A model generated the notes under the pieces. That model did not search any database and was not told where the DNA came from. It worked only from the letters and a program-made list of their open reading frames with translations. The translations under genes were made by a program, and so were the position numbers. A stretch of DNA of 64,000 bases from Aspidapion aeneum (Eukaryota; Arthropoda; Insecta; Coleoptera; Brentidae), in the NCBI GenBank assembly GCA_963576565.1, contig OY755047.1:35059851-35123850 (forward strand), read 5' to 3'. Numbering within the stretch: the stretch's first letter is position 1; the number at the start of each line of letters is the position of its first letter. This document shows positions 1-11,491 of this stretch, in pieces.

Positions 1-440
1 AACTAACCGCATAATTTATAAGTTATAAGGGCTAAGTTACTCATAAATCATCCCTTCTCCCCCCTATTGCCTTCAAACTTGACCATAACCTTGGTGAAAC
101 TCCCAATTTTTTTTAAATTAATCAATCCTTTCTCTTTCTTCTGTTTTACTGGAATAATTCCAAAGTTAATTTCTTTTAGAATATCACAAGAAAGATAATT
201 AGTCTTAAATTATTTCATCTTTAAACGATGGACAGAAAAGATATCAGTTTTTGTTTGAAGTAAGTTTTATTTTAATTGTACAAAAATGGTGTATTCCCTT
301 CACGAACAAATTGGGATTTTCGCCAAGGTTATGGTCAAAATTAAAGGGAAGAGGGGGGATAATAATTTTATGAATTAGGTAGTCTTTATAACGATAATAA
401 TGCAGTTTGTGCAGGTCTAAGTGAAATAATGCGGTTAGTT
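1..440. mobile_element. Non-autonomous element with long imperfect terminal inverted repeats
   Basis: The first bases (AACTAACCGCATAATTT) return inverted at 422-440 (ending AATGCGGTTAGTT). The arms continue inward: a stretch around 45-112 containing TTGACCATAACCTTGG is matched in inverse orientation around 300-362 (CCAAGGTTATGGTCAA). No coding potential is visible in the 190-bp centre. The left end coincides with the window edge, so the true terminus and any target duplication cannot be judged. It reads as a MITE or foldback element of unknown superfamily. Confidence 0.65.
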
Positions 441-593
441 CAGATTGCTCATTTAGTCAATTCTAAATTACATAACTCAACAACTATTCGTTCGATATGA
501 AAAACAAAATTAGTTTTGAATAAAGAATTAAAAGATCTTACCAACGGGGGTATATTTTTTTTACGGGTATGCGCACTTGCAAGGAGATCCCTA

Positions 594-1236
594 TCACGCT
601 CGAGAAGCGGCAAGTGCGCGGAAATGTTGGTGTGTGTTGGTTTTGAAACGGTTCAGGTTGTAACCTGCAGGGAAAACTGTCGCAGGGAGTTTATTCCACA
701 GCAATGCTGTTCTCCAGAGATATGAATTCTGATATAATGAGGTTCTTGGTGCCTCTATTTTGACAATACATTGATGGTTACCGTCTGTTTGACGTGTTCG
801 CCTAGTAGGTGCTACTCCCGGGGGGATTATACGTGCCAACTTTTCAGAGCATTTTCCGTGATAATACCTGTAGAAGAGAGATAGATCGCCCACAGTTCTT
901 CGATGTTCGAGACTATCCAAGCTACGGGTAAGTGCGGGTTCATTGATCAGCTTGATAGCTCGTTTTTTGCACGGTGTTTAAAAGCATTAAGGTATGTTTG
1001 GGTGCCGCACTCCATATATGTGAGCAGTACTCCATAGTTGGTCGAATCTGGGCTTTGTAGAGTGTCAGCAGTTGGCTTAGTGTATACAGATGTCTTGTAC
1101 GAAATAGCACCCCAAGCTTTTGGGACGCCCTTTTAGCTATATCTGCCACGTGACTGTGCCAAGAGATGTTGGTCTCTGCAGTGACTCCTAAGATGTTCAA
1201 CTGGCTCTGCAATGTGACAGCACTTCCAGAGAGCAT
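594..1236 (-). pseudogene. C-terminal region of the CR1-like LINE, two frames
   Basis: Two adjoining segments (1236-940 and 920-594) continue the protein after the RT. The first contains LNILGVTAETNISWHSHV, YKAQIRPTMEYCSHIWSA and an LLNTVQK tail. The second contains the SLEHRR block, PPGVAPTRRTRQTDGN and SYLWRTALLWNKLP, ending NRFKTNTHQHFRAL. This thumb and C-terminal pattern is typical of animal CR1/L2-type LINEs. A single frameshift around 920-940 separates them. Confidence 0.8.
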
Positions 1237-1385
1237 GATGTTTGGCTCACCGGTGCTGATCTTTTTTGAAAACAGGGCTGCTTGGGTTTTCTGCGCGTTG
1301 AACTGTACAAGGTTTTTGTTGCCCCAGTCCTCTATTATCTCCTATATTTATCTGTGATATTTCAGTTAGTCTAAGGTAATGGAAT

Positions 1386-2609
1386 TCACGTGCGGAGAGA
1401 CATGTGGGGTATGACTGAGGATACTACATTGCCATCATCTGCAAAGCAATAAAGTGGATTTACTGTTTTTTCTATTGTTCTATCATTTATGTAAATCAGA
1501 AAAAGTGTTGGCGAAAGGATTGCTCCCTGTGGCACACCAGCATTTATTTGGTAAGAGTTGGAGTTCCGGCCAACCAGTGCAACATAAATGGATCTATCCT
1601 TAAGGTAACTTTCAAACCAAGTGCAAAGTGTCGGCGACAATCCCGTTGCTTTGAGCTTGTTGAGCAGATTTTCATGCCAGACTTTATCGAATGCTTTAGA
1701 TATATCTAAGGCAATTGTTCTTGTTTCACCTCGCAACTCAATCGCTTTTTGCCATGAGTGAGTGACGTATGTAAGTAAATCGCCAGTTGACCTATATTTT
1801 CGAAATCCGTATTGCTTGTCGTTGATAATTTTGTACTTCTCCAAGTACTTGGTTAGGTGATTGTTCACAACTCTTTCCATTACTTTTGATATCACCGGAA
1901 GTAGAGCAATTGGTCTATAGTTTAACGGATCTGTCTTTTTTCCTTTCTTTGGGATGGGTTGTACTGCGGCAGACTTCCATGATGATGGATATACTCCTTG
2001 CCTATAAGATAAATTGAATAATTTTGCGAAAGTTGGGGTGAGTTCGCTAGCACAATTTTTGAGTACTATCGCGGGAATGCCATCTGGACCCATTGCTTTG
2101 TTTGTATCCAACTTTTTAAGGGATTTTTGAATTTCTCTGTGACAAAAAGGTACCTCTGGCATACTGTGGGAAACCCTTTCAATGAACGGTGGAGTTTTTC
2201 CATTTGGCACTGTTAGGTTTGAGTTGGAGGAAAAGATTTTGGCCAGCATATTGGCTTTTTCCTCTGATGTTGTGGCTAAGTGAGTATTTTTATCTGTAAG
2301 TGGTGGTATGGATGACTTGGTGAAGTTTGATCCAACGGCTTTTGCAAGAGACCAAAAGGACCTAGAACTACTTGGACAATTCAGCAACCTGTTTTTTATT
2401 CTTTGATTGTATGTTTCTTTGGCGGCGTCAATAGTAATTTTGCAACTATTTCTGGCTTCTATAAATTCTGTGTGGTTTTGAGCGGTTTGTTGTCGTTTCC
2501 AAAGGTTATATGCTCTGTGTTTTTTTTGTAAAGCCGTTTGACACTGGCTGTTGAACCAAGGTTTTGCATTAGCTCTCCGTTTTATTGTATGTGGGATATA
2601 TGCATCCAT
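1386..2609 (-). pseudogene. Reverse transcriptase domain of the CR1-like LINE
   Basis: The 407-residue open segment encodes a non-LTR reverse transcriptase, which in an intact element primes cDNA from nicked chromosomal DNA. Visible RT blocks in order are NKAMGPDGIPAIVLKN, NYRPIALLPVISKVMERV, QYGFRKYRSTGDLL, ALDISKAFDKVWH, AGVPQGAILSPTLFLIYIND and the catalytic FADD box (CFADDGNVVSS). The two aspartates of FADD and the aspartate of ALDIS are intact. The frame breaks soon after FADD, and the remaining C-terminal region is read in other frames at 1236-940 and 920-594. No functional start is expected here, since the segment begins within a longer polyprotein frame. Confidence 0.88.
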
Positions 2610-3131
2610 TCCAGATAAGATTACTTTTGTAACAGCAAACCTCTTGCCATGGAAAATCTAGGTAAAACTGTTTAAGGCCATTCCATTTTGCCGATTTATA
2701 GTGCCACATTTTACGAGGAAGTGATTGTTCTCTTGGCGGTATGAACATTTCGCACTTTGTTCTTATAAGTTTATGATCGGATGAACCAAGTGGGGGATCT
2801 ACTTGAATTGTGTACAAGTCAGGATTTGTAGTTAGGAACAAGTCTAAAAGCGCTGCAAATTCACCCCTTTCTGAGACACGGGTAGGTTCATCGACAAGCT
2901 GCGTTAGACCACAACTTATGGCAAAAGCTTCTGCTTCCCTGCCTTCATTATCTGTTTTGTTGTGGTGTTTTAGCCAGGGTATATTGTGGACGTTGAAATC
3001 GCCTAAAAAACAATTTCCGCATGTGGATAGTTAGACTGTATACTATCACAGTTTTCGGATAATGTCGCAAAAAAGTTTTGATACTCGGTGTTACTTGGCG
3101 GTCGGTAGAGGCAGCAAATGAACTTGGTCGA

Positions 3132-3527
3132 TTACTTTGAGGTGAATTTCAGCCATATGATATCAAGGTTCGCTGGTTCTAGCTTCTCCTCTCGATGACA
3201 TGAAAGGTAATTTTTAATGTACACACAGATCCCAAAATTATGTCGAAATCGGTGGTGTAGGTCATAGCCGGGATAAAGATAGTTCACAATAGGTGTTGCA
3301 GTTTTAGTGAAAACAAGTATGTCAGGTCTTTGTTCTTCAAGATGTTGGTGAACTGAATTCATGTTGGTACTTAATCCTCTTATAATGCTAAAATCAATTC
3401 TGAGTTGAGTTTTTGGTCTTCTTTTAATATCTTTCCATAAAGGACCCCCAGGATCACACGACGCTCGGAGATCCGAGTGGTCGGGTATTTTACCTCCGGA
3501 ATATTTTGATCCTGGAGGCGCCATCAT
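3132..3527 (-). pseudogene. N-terminal part of the LINE endonuclease
   Basis: The translated segment carries an exonuclease/endonuclease/phosphatase-type start: a strand like DFSIIRGLSTNMNSVHQHL, then RPDILVFTKTATP, where family members usually have a glutamate in a TET or SET context. A lysine here would remove a metal-binding residue, so this copy is probably inactive. It is followed by YDLHHRFRHNFGICVYIKN. About 290 bases lie between this piece and the SDHK-bearing end of the domain at 2841, with frame breaks. It belongs to the same element as the downstream RT. Confidence 0.7.
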
Positions 3528-4089
3528 GCTATCTGTTACTCATTGTTGGAACCGGACTGCCAGCGCAGTAGCGGAACGTGGTGATACCACTTAGCGCTAC
3601 TCACTTCTGGCATGGTGGTATCTCACAGGTCGACGCCCAATGAGTAAAAAGCGTCTACCATCTACACTGTGTCACTTAATCCACTTTTCTCATTCAAAAT
3701 CAAGGTGAGACGCGGGTTGATAGACGGATATGTCGCAAAATCGCGAAAAAGTGTCTTCCTTGCAAACAGAATCGACGAATCTCGTCATTTTAAAAAATTT
3801 TCAGCAGTTTTCGAGAAATTTCGGGTAGAACGTTTTAAATGCGACACCCTTTATATGTAATTAAAAACATGACCAAGTAAGAAGAAATCCAAAAAAAGGT
3901 TAGAAAAAAGAAATAAAGAAAACTTGTAAAGAAAAATGTGACAAAAAGAAAAGCCCTTCATAGAAAATATGACATAAATATTCCTCATAAGAAGTTAAGC
4001 ACTTTGTAGAAATAATTACTTAGAAAGGAATGAACATACACTGTCAAAATACGGATAACAAACTAAACAGATTGCGCGGTACTGGAAAA

Positions 4090-4330
4090 TAGCGGCCCCA
4101 AAATTAGGGAAACTAATGTAAATTCTACATTAAACAACTTGAGTAATGGTAAATTTCCCAGCCCCGACGGAGTTCCTATTGACATCCTTAAATTTATAAC
4201 TGATAAAGATTAGATGTTAAAAATTTTAAATTCAGGAATAAATTCGGAAAAAATTCCAACAGAATAAATAGCTTTTATTAGTTTTTACCTGTGAAAAAAT
4301 CCATCATGCCTAAGGCTACAATAACCATAA
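4090..4330 (+). pseudogene. RTE-type reverse transcriptase fragment
   Basis: Plus-strand reading gives NNLSNGKFPSPDGVPIDILK, then a stop, then KILNSGINSEKIPTE and PVKKSIMPKATITIKK. This is the RTE/BovB pattern of a K..K.PG.DGIP.E.LK block, a W..S.I.P.PKK block and the start of the YR.ISL block. It has several stops, no catalytic YADD box and no visible ends. The A-rich stretch at 3880-4080 just upstream may be an even more decayed part of the same element. Confidence 0.6.
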
Positions 4331-7039
4331 AGAAATTTTTTTTATTGTAAAGATACTACTAAACAATAGTAAACAAACCATCACGAATAAAGTTTTCATC
4401 TTTTTAAAAGTCACAGTGTATATAATATATATAATATCTTTTTTGATCAACCATAAAAAATTGATTGAGATTTCTTAGATCGATGTCGGTTGTTCTCTGT
4501 TCTAAAAGGGATTATCGGTTTTGGAGCAAAACAATAAATATAATCCTACTTTTTGCGTGGTATTTCAGAATTTTTATTATTTTTTTTCTTCTTTGTAGAG
4601 TGCAAAAACTTTAATACAAAATGCTTGAGGCGCATAAAGAGAATTAGTATACAATTACCATTTATTGTTTTATTAAATTATTTATTTAATAGCAGAAGCG
4701 CGTTGGGTTATTTAGTGGTAGAAGCGCGTTAGTTTAGAAATCCCGCTAGGATTGGTCCAATTAGGATTTGTATCAATCAGGGATTAATTCGCAGTTGGTC
4801 CTACAGAAATCTGCTCCTGCAAGGACCGAATTTGTTCGATCGTATAATGAAGCTTCAATCACCATCTTCTGAAATTGTTGAGCCCGATTGCAGATATACA
4901 AAGTTCTAGTAGCTTGAATAAGTACAAAAGTGAGTAACAAAAATTTAGAAAATTGAACTGTATAGACTTTATGATTTCGTACTTGAGGAAGTAAGCTGTG
5001 AACAAAAACAAATTTATTTTAGTTACTGGCTCTAGTACTTGTTTCAGCTATTGGAACCGCATAAATCCACCAATATTCTAAAACAAGGTTCTAAAGTTTC
5101 CACAGGAAACAGGATGAAGACTGAAAATAAAGCAGCCTAAGTTTCTTCTTCTTCAACAACGGAAGATATATATAACTGATATCCTATTATAATGAACGGA
5201 AGACGGTAAAGGGTATCGACATCGGCGAACGTCAAGTTTATGAATCCCGCTTTTATCTTCTTGAGTTGGGTTTCACAAAATAGGTGTGTTTCTAAAAGGG
5301 CTCTACTTAAAATACCTCTATCTAATATCTCATTGCATAGGTGTGCGTGTCTCCTATCTTTACTTGTAATTTCTCTGTACGAGTTGATTTAACCGCTGTG
5401 GAATGCCAGGTTAGTTTGCAGGAAATTGCCTGCATTTAGAAACTGGATTTCTATCCATTTACTATTTAAGGTGGTGAAACTGCCATTCTAGAGTTACAGT
5501 TTGTAAACTTTTTATTTAGACCGTTTAAAAACATTTTCAGTCAGAAATACAGTGAGAACGAGCTGGTTGGAATGAGTTCGCTAGTGGGATAAATTTAAGC
5601 TTTTTGGAAAAATCCAAATACATAACAAATGAGATTTTTAACTGCCAATATTGTTGATAAAAAATGTTTTGGACGAATTTCGGGAAATGGGTACTACTAT
5701 AATGTACAACTTTCTTTCTCAGACAGATTGACTTCACTTTTAAAATGGTAAAAAATATATATTTTTTAAATGTTTTTTGTAACAAAACAAAAACACTTCA
5801 GTATTTTTTTGTTATGTTGTTTGACGTACATATGTCAAAAAAATATTTATTTGTTTTTCTTTTTTCATAATTCTTTAAGTAAAAAATTGAAAAAATCATT
5901 TTTGATATTTTAAATGACGTGTCAGAAGAAATCTTGTATTGTTTATCTTGGTTTCGAACACAATAATGCAACAAGCGTCAATCTCTCTAAAGAAAAATCT
6001 GTATGGTAACGGACCCCTTTTTGGGGGGCCTGTCCTAATAATTTTTCCGTCTAGTCAAAAATAATGTCCGTTAAAAATCATAGATAAGGGTATCCACCGA
6101 GTGGTGACTCGATCGCTGATGTTTGTACACCAAAAGGAAATACTTACGGTATTTCCTGAGGTATTTCCTGGTATTTTCTCAAATTCCAATGGTATTTCCT
6201 AGTATTTCCCAAGCACTTCCCGGTGTTTCCTAGTATATTTCCCAGTACTTCCCAAGTATTTCCTGGTATTTCCCCTAACCTGTACACCAAAAGGAAATAC
6301 CGAGCCACCCCTCGGGTATTACCTACTAAGGAATTTATTCCAAGCGGATCGTTCTCTTTGTATATTATACCTATATTTTATTTAATGTTTCTGTTAACGA
6401 ATTCCCTTTAAAAAGTTATTTCTAAGCTTATACAACTGTGAATTAAAATCAAATTATTAAAATAAAATAAAACTAATTAAGAAAGTACAACTTACGCAAA
6501 TCTGTATTAGCGTTTAAACAGATAGATGAATTGTTCGCTGAATTTTAATTAATATTTGTAAAATGATGTGCGCAGGCCTGAATCTTCCATTCGTGTCTAC
6601 CAGATTAGGTGTGTGACTCATATCCATATAGCATAACTAATATATAATAAAATACCAAAAAAATCTTTCAAAACTCAACAACAAAGAGTAAAATAAATTT
6701 AGAAACAAAAAACTTGAATGCAACTTACAAATAATGTCAAGTGACAAATTACTTTTGTTATTGAATTTCTGCTGTTTATGCTGGAATTTCCCTTTGTGAT
6801 TCCCAAATTTAATTTATTTTTATTTTATTTTATTTAGCGTCTGTATAAAGTCTGCAATATTGCGCCATTCGTATTCCACTAACAATCCTTGGTGCTCTTA
6901 GAAAATTTACTCAGGCCGTTTTGATCGAACACGAGTGCACTAGTATGAACGGTGCTTTTACTTTTCCCAAAATATTACGAAATTTGCACCAGTAGCGCAC
7001 CAGGGCTGCATTTTGTTTTAAAAGGAATGTCCTCTCCTT
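4331..7039. other. AT-rich stretch without a supportable gene
   Basis: No domain or RNA gene is recognisable. The region is AT-rich with short homopolymers. The only structure I can support is the degenerate short-motif array at 6127-6300, listed separately. The minus-strand reading around 5150-5440 is fairly open and less biased than its surroundings, but I recognise nothing in it. Confidence 0.4.
6127..6300. repeat. Degenerate tandem array of a GGTATTTCC-like motif
   Basis: Variants of GGTATTTCCTAGTATTTCCC recur about every 10-20 bases over roughly 140 bp. The array is bracketed by two copies of TGTACACCAAAAGGAAATAC, at about 6123-6142 and 6281-6300. The bracket copies are in direct orientation. 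The array is probably a degenerate minisatellite; it is not coding. Confidence 0.6.
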
Positions 7040-7440
7040 AATTTATTCTCCACACATCCATGAATCTATTTTAATACCTCTACAGGCTCTAGTACCGAAG
7101 GAAATCTCGCGAAAGTTAGAGCACGTTGAAGGATGACATTTAACGTACTGTGACGAGTGATCCTTACTGCACTTTTGTGACAACTTAGGCCATGATAGCC
7201 ATAAATATCTACTGTTTGGCCACAAGAATTGCAGTCGTTAGGCTCGTACACAGGAACGTCAAGTCTCAGAGCAACGGAAACACGAAAGGTCTGATTGTCC
7301 AGAAGAGTCCCCGAACAAGAAGAAGGAAGCGCGTTGAGCCAAGCATAAGTTTCTGCATCTTGAAGAGCAAGACATCTAGCTTTGGTTCTAGGATCTTCGT
7401 CCTTCAAAAGACCACCCAGTACCAGTTTTCCAGACGCCAT
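7040..7440 (-). pseudogene. Fragment of a retroelement C-terminal Cys/His domain
   Basis: The 124-residue open segment (7440-7066) reads ALQDAETYAWLNALPSS, GTLLDNQTFRVSVALRL, CNSCGQTVDIYGYHGLSC, then VRITRHSTLNVILQRAL and FARFPSVLEPVE. The C..C, H...C and RH spacing, followed by an EP block, recalls the region just before the restriction-like endonuclease in RLE-type retroelements. I have seen this exact style of sequence in invertebrate retroelement proteins. The usual RPDG-like continuation is not intact; the frame ends and another begins at 7043-7100. No reverse transcriptase is seen nearby, so this is an isolated scrap. The element family is uncertain. Confidence 0.5.
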
Positions 7441-9643
7441 TCTATCAAAATCTTTCTAAGATGGTTAAACCACACTATATTCCAGATCTTGACAAGAATT
7501 AATTTTGTTTGTAAGAACAAGGTTCACTAGAAAACTTGAATTTTGTACAAATCCCAAAAAAGCAGAAAAACATAAAGTTGAAGTATCACAAATACCAAGT
7601 TCATACTTCACAGGAAGAGTGCATTAAAACCATAATTTTAAATTGAATTTGCAATAACAAATATTTTCTAAGGCATTCTTCAAAATTATGTCATAATTTT
7701 TAATAAGACAGAGTGCTTCCAGCATGGAAAGCAACGTAATATATAAAAAATTCTGGGAATAGTAGGCCAGTTTTTTCTGTATCTGTTAGCTGCATGTGAA
7801 TCTAAAAGGTTTTGATTTTTCAACAAAAAAGAATAACCTGTTTCACTATTTATCGAAAATCCCAAAACAGAGAATGTGCCAGATTTGATTTGCAGCATAT
7901 TCGGGGAATAGATTGGAATTTGATCAAAGTAAAATTTGTATCAGGAATATGGTTCAATTTAATTTAATATTTTTTTTAATTCACTTGGAGACCCAATTCA
8001 TTAGAGAGTTTTCTAATATTTTTTAAATTTTCAAAAACAGTTTGTGGATGTCCAGCCAATGTTTCATCATATAGGTACCAAATCTTAAGCTCAGATTTTA
8101 GATCAGAGAATCACGCTGTTGAACTCCTATTTCTTAAGAAATTATATGTTTATTAAAAGACAATAAAGATGGTTCCCTGTAGCATTGCTTAATATAAGGA
8201 TAAAACTGTGGAAACAGCTCATTAATTCTAGAGATAATTATGTCTCTGAAACCCATATTAAATGCATTCAGGTAGTCGATTTTTAAAATTACTTTTGCTG
8301 ATGAACGTGTAAAAGAAGTTTAAAGGCAAGTAAATGAGCTATAGCTTCAGAACTACATTGAAGACCAAAACCAAGTTCAAATGGTTTAAGATGGGTGGTT
8401 AGTTCTATTTTAGTCCTAAACGTAAAAACTCTAGAAAACATAATAGACTATTTTTTATTTTGCTAAAATTAATTTTTTCTGTTAAGTGGTTCAAGTAAGT
8501 AAAGTCACTTTCCTCACACAATAAAAAAAAATAATACCTATTAAGGGCGTGTAAAATAAACTATTTTTTATGTCTAAGGGGTAAAGAAAGTATATGTCGT
8601 TTCCTTGGATGGATGTCAAACGTGTCAAAATTTTATGCACATAAAATTTATTCACAGCATACTTTTTAAAAACAAAACCAATCTCATTTCACCGGGGTTT
8701 ATAGGAATGCCATTATTTTCCTTTTCGATACGAAATAGACCGTAGCCTTCAAGAATACTAGGCTTTGTTTTACTTCCGACGTATGTGTTAGAAAAATACT
8801 TTGCCAATTTAAACGATCTGAATCTTTTTTTGGCTTTTGTCCGGTAGATTTAGTTAATTTTTATACGGAATCATCTAGGGTGAAAGCCTAGGTTCCATTT
8901 AAATCGGGAAAGCAGTTTTCGAGCTAAGGGCGTTAGTCGTTACAGAGGCTGGCACGATAACCATAGCTCACAATAAAACAGTTATAGTTATAGCTGTAGC
9001 GACTATATGTACCTATGCTGTCTGTATCTATACCAATATATCTTTTAAGTCAGTGTAACGATTATTATGAATTTTTGTCTTTAATTACACGATTACCAAT
9101 CTTTAGTGGGCTCAGAATAGGTTTCGTATGGTCTTGGAAAATTTTTTAGAATTAGTTTCAGTCATTTTTCTATCGCTGTGATTTTTTCCTACAACTACAA
9201 CTACAGTAATTTACTTTGTTATATATATTTCATAAAACATTTAATGCTTTTTAGAAAAAAAAACAATTGTTTGCTGGTTAAAGTGGATTTTCTACAAAAT
9301 TGTTAATTAATATGTGTAGGGGACGCGGACCGAACGTGGACACGAAAAAAACACGCGATGCCTCCTTGTTCTGCCTCTCTTATTCTTACAGCACCAACGA
9401 TCTTCAGAATACAACCTCTTTCGAAAATCGAAAAAGGCGCAGCATTTTTTATCCCATTAGCAACATATGCAATTATTCAGAATGGGTCTTTTTAGAATAA
9501 AAATTAATAATAAAATGCTTATTTGGAATATTTTTGTTAAATATGTCATGAGAAAGGTTCTTTAAAATATGATATGAAAAAAAGTGTTTTGAATTTTATG
9601 TAGGGTAGACGCGACAAACCCATCAAAGTCACTCAAACTTACA
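7441..9643. other. Unannotated AT-rich stretch
   Basis: I see no domain, tRNA, long repeat or clear terminal inverted repeat here. The open segments are short and their composition is that of noncoding AT-rich DNA. Confidence 0.4.
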
Positions 9644-9762
9644 TTTTAGCTCACACATATACTATACTATAGTAGTGTTAGCTCACACATATACTATAGT
9701 AGTGTGAGCTATGTTGATCCTAATTTTTTCGAGAAAAAAAAAGTTGCTCCGATTTCAAAATT
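9644..9762 (+). mobile_element. Truncated 5' modules of the hairpin-ended repeat family
   Basis: Two partial 5' ends of the family described at 9763 lie head to tail in front of it. One is a hairpin half (9644-9678). The other is a full 5' hairpin plus about 50 bp of leader ending in GATTTCAAAATT. The same duplicated half-hairpin is present at the 5' end of the minus-strand copy at 19193-19228, which suggests the two belong to one subfamily. Confidence 0.75.
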
Positions 9763-9929
9763 TTAGCTCACACATATACTATACTATAGTAGTGTGAGCT
9801 ATGGTGATCCAAATTTTTTCGAAAAAAAAAAAGGTGCTCCGATGTCAAATTTTTTTATATATCTTTGCGTTTCAGATGATTTTGAAACTTTTTTGTTGCG
9901 CCGTCTGTCTGTCTGTCTGTCTGTCTGTA

Positions 9930-10004
<75 letters not shown>

Positions 10005-10549
10005 ACACCAACGCGCATAACTCAAAAACCGCTTGGCCGATTTTAATAAAATTTGGTACCTAGGCTGGGTTTTGCGCCGAGATGGTCCCATTTAAAAATG
10101 AACAAAATCCACCGAACACAAACCAAATAAAAGGGTGGGGGTAGATTTCAAAAATTAGAGTTTAAGTGAAAATATGGCGTGTGTGATATCAAACGAAAGG
10201 TAATTGAGTCTGGAGTTAAACAGAATACATTTTAATTTATTTAAAAAAAAGGGTGGGGGTATATTTCAAAAATTAGAGTTTAAGTGAAAATATGGCGTGT
10301 GTGATATCAAACGAAAGGTAATTGAGTCCGGAGTTTAACAAAATACATTTTAGTTTTTGTTTTGTTTAAGGGTGGGGGTAGATTTCAAAAATTTGAGTTT
10401 AAGTCAAAACATGGCTTGTGTGGTATCAAACAAAAGGTAATTTAGTCTGGAGTTGAATAAAATATATTTTAGTTTTTAGTTATATTAGCTCACACGTACA
10501 CTACAACTACAGTACCTAGTGTGAGCTTAGGGGCCCATATATTGGCAGA
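9763..10549 (+). mobile_element. Hairpin-ended CTGT-core repeat, copy A (Helitron-like?)
   Basis: The 5' end is a palindrome at 9765-9800, AGCTCACACATATACTAT pairing with its own end ATAGTAGTGTGAGCT. A leader follows (GGTGATCC, then TATATCTTTGCGTTTCAGATG), then GCGCCG and a (CTGT)n tract (9903-10004), then CCAACGCGCATAACTC. Internal repeats begin AAAGGGTGGGGG and contain GATATCAAACGAAAGG. The 3' end is a second hairpin (10487-10527), a GGGGCCCATATATTGGCAGA tail, and no obvious target duplication. No protein is encoded. Paired hairpins, a microsatellite core and lack of TSDs fit non-autonomous Helitron/Helentron-type elements (HINE/DINE-1/mini-me style), but this is inference. Confidence 0.75.
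9903..10004 (+). repeat. (CTGT)n microsatellite in copy A
   Basis: About 25 tetranucleotide units with one CTGTATGT interruption near 9928. It sits at the same internal position as the tract in every other copy of the family. Confidence 0.95.
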
Positions 10550-10645
10550 TTTTTTTATATATCTTTGCGTTTCAGATGATTTTGAAACTTTTTTGTTACG
10601 CCGTCTGTCTGTCTGTCTGTGTGTCTGTCTGTGTGTCTGTCTGTA

Positions 10646-10676
<31 letters not shown>

Positions 10677-11221
10677 AACGACCAACGCGCATAACTCAAA
10701 AACCGTCTGGTCGATTTTAATGAAATTTGGTAGCTAGGCTGGGTCTTGGGTCGAGATGGTCCCATTTAAAAATGAACAAAATACACCGAACACAAACCAA
10801 ATAAAAGGGTGGGGGTAAATTTAAAAAAATTAGAGTTTATGTAAAAATATGGCGTGTGTGATATCAAACGAAAGGTAATTGAGTCTGGAGTTAAACAAAA
10901 TACATTTTAATTTATTTTAAAAAAAGGGTGGGGGTATATTTCAAAAATTAGAGTTTAAGTGAAAATATGGAGTGTGTGATATCAAACGAAAGGTAATTGA
11001 GTCCGGAGTTTAACAAAATACATTATAGTTTTTGTTTTTTTAAGGGTGGGGGAAGAATTTAAGTCAAAACATGGCTTGTGTGGTATCAAACAAAAGGTAA
11101 TTTAGTCTGGGGTTGAATAAAATATATTTCAGTTTTTAGTTATATTAGCTCACACGTACACTATAACTATAGTAGTAGTAGTGTGTGTGAGCTTAGAGGC
11201 CCATATATTGGCAGAGTATTT
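10550..11221 (+). mobile_element. Hairpin-ended CTGT-core repeat, copy B, tandem with copy A
   Basis: Copy B begins inside the leader (TATATATCTTTGCG) directly after the 3' tail of copy A, so it lacks its own 5' hairpin and the two share one. It has an interrupted CTGT tract (10603-10677), the ACCAACGCGCATAACTC block, three GGGTGGGGG-containing internal repeats, the 3' hairpin (about 11147-11192) and the tail CCATATATTGGCAGAGTATTT. This one-hairpin tandem arrangement is known for Helitron-like elements and argues against a simple TIR transposon. Confidence 0.75.
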
Positions 11222-11480
11222 TGGTTGTGGTATTTTCTTGCCAAGTTCAACGTCATCAGTCACCATGCAAATTAAAAAGCACGTTTGTCTGTCACCTCCT
11301 CTAAATATTCGTAAAAATTCGTTTATTTCTTTTTTCCGATGCTTATGAATTAAGGAAGTTGCGTGTCTCTCCAAACAAGGCCAGAGTATAGAGGACCGAT
11401 ATTTCTCTCCTTTGATTTGGACGTAAATAAATTTGACTTTGATAAGGTTCTTGCGTCTCTATTTCTAAATATGTCATACA
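11222..11480 (-). other. Short open minus-strand segment, unrecognised
   Basis: Minus-strand reading from 11374 gives a protein-like stretch (ATSLIHKHRKKEINEFLRI, RGGDRQTCFLICMVTDD) that stops looking coding where the hairpin-ended repeat begins near 11221. The composition is protein-like but I do not recognise the family. It could be an exon fragment or transposon debris. Confidence 0.25.
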
Positions 11481-11491
11481 TACAGGGTCTC

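Larger units (their letters stand above)
550..3530 (-). mobile_element. CR1/Daphne-like non-LTR retrotransposon, degenerate
   Basis: One LINE lies on the minus strand with its parts in the expected order. They are an apurinic endonuclease start (3527-3132, with DFSIIRGLSTN and RPDILVFTKTA), the endonuclease end (2841-2569, with SSDHK), the reverse transcriptase (2609-1386) and a C-terminal region (1236-594, ending in the SLEHRRTVGDLSLFYRYYHG block). It has no RNase H domain. The C-terminal HRR..LSLFYRYY block is what I associate with CR1/Daphne-type LINEs of the Jockey supergroup; the clade is inferred. Several frameshifts separate the parts. The 3' end is a short A-run (T-run at 555-562 on the plus strand). 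Confidence 0.85.

Noticed and set aside
4640..5110. LTR of a retrotransposon
   Set aside because: No second copy, no primer-binding site and no gag-pol coding were found.
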